In this document: in pieces, positions 63,801 to 64,000 of the stretch | How positions within the stretch are numbered: the stretch's first letter is position 1 | Layout of the letters: the number at the start of each line of letters is the position of its first letter | Source of the DNA: Demequina pelophila | Lineage (GTDB): Bacteria; Actinomycetota; Actinomycetes; Actinomycetales; Demequinaceae | Direction: 5' to 3' | NCBI RefSeq assembly: GCF_000971175.1 | Contig: NZ_BBLY01000001.1 | Location: 109,314-173,313, forward strand | Length of the DNA stretch: 64,000 nucleotides | Notes under the pieces: model-generated | Seen by the model: only the letters and a program-made list of their open reading frames with translations | Told to the model about the DNA's origin: nothing | Databases searched by the model: none | Translations under genes and position numbers: made by a program

Positions 63801-63803
63801 AGC

Positions 63804-64000
63804 ATGACCGACACCATCGCATCGCCCACGTACGTCGTGCGCACCCTCGGGTGCCAGATGAACGTCCACGACTCCGAGCACATGGCCGGCCTCCTCGAGG
63901 GCGCCGGCTACGCGGCCGCGCCCGCGGGCGCCGAGGTCGCCGACGTGGTCGTCATCAACACCTGCGCCGTGCGCGAGAACGCCGCGACCCGCCTCTACGG
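63804..64000 (+). CDS. miaB: tRNA-2-methylthio-N6-dimethylallyladenosine synthase (5' part)
   Basis: MiaB adds the methylthio group to i6A37 of tRNAs. Sixty-five residues are visible: [22 protein letters not shown] and [12 protein letters not shown] carry two of the three N-terminal cluster cysteines. The radical-SAM part lies beyond the window. Truncated by the window edge, not broken. Confidence 0.95.
   Translation, partial: MTDTIASPTYVVRTLGCQMNVHDSEHMAGLLEGAGYAAAPAGAEVADVVVINTCAVRENAATRLY

Overview
The window is 64 kb of very GC-rich DNA (roughly 70 percent by eye) from an actinomycete. The gene order tsf-pyrH-frr-cdsA-rlmN, dxr-rip-ispG-GNAT, proS / DUF4439 lipoprotein / rimP-nusA-ylxR-infB-rbfA-truB-ribF, rpsO-pnp-M16 peptidase-dapB, thyA/dfrA, dapA-rnj-ftsK, pgsA-cinA-clgR-DUF3046-recA-recX-rny-miaB is the classical actinobacterial housekeeping backbone. 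The combination with RNase Y, RNase J, IS481 and VapBC suggests Micrococcales (Cellulomonadaceae/Demequinaceae-like); that placement is inference.

Layout. 1-9.2 kb: translation factors, CDP-DAG synthesis, 23S rRNA methylation, a DivIVA-domain protein and two MEP isoprenoid enzymes around a site-2 protease. 9.3-10.1 kb: a glycerophosphodiesterase behind a candidate PHO box. 10.2-21.5 kb: proS, a DUF4439 lipoprotein, the rimP-to-truB translation operon, a methyltransferase/cupin pair and ribF. 21.6-30.4 kb: an accessory block with a phosphonate-type alcohol dehydrogenase, a complete glutamate-type ABC importer, and a divergent 2-aminoethylphosphonate (AEP) catabolic locus (GntR regulator, PhnX-like hydrolase, FAD oxidoreductase, PhnW transaminase) with a matched pair of operators. 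30.6-36.9 kb: rpsO, pnp, M16 peptidase and dapB, interrupted by a complete IS481-family element with a 6-bp target duplication. 36.9-43 kb: a small membrane protein, an acetyltransferase, a ZIP transporter, AzlCD, and a thyA-vapB-vapC-dfrA operon in which a toxin-antitoxin pair sits inside the thymidylate/folate pair. 42.2-50 kb: dapA, rnj, ftsK and an overlapping GGDEF-EAL protein. 50-57.4 kb: a quinate/shikimate catabolic island (TRAP importer, NAD-type quinate/shikimate dehydrogenase, 3-dehydroshikimate dehydratase, amidohydrolase, TetR regulator). 57.4-64 kb: CapA, pgsA, cinA, clgR, recA with a LexA box, recX, rny and the start of miaB.

Expression style. Many operons are chained by ATGA/GTGA overlaps. 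At least fourteen genes have a TANNNT-like -10 hexamer ending only 6-7 nt before the start codon, which implies leaderless mRNAs. Strong hairpins with little or no T-tract close many transcription units.

The most unusual signal is a 9-bp word, GGACGATGC, present about 33 times on both strands, in several reading frames and between genes, where chance would give about one. It is absent from the IS element and from the 9-kb glutamate/phosphonate block. Other items worth follow-up: a 144-bp nested inverted-repeat element, 39-bp tandem repeats with a 19-bp inverted copy, the VapBC insertion between thyA and dfrA, and the two catabolic islands with their operators. No rRNA, tRNA or CRISPR was seen.
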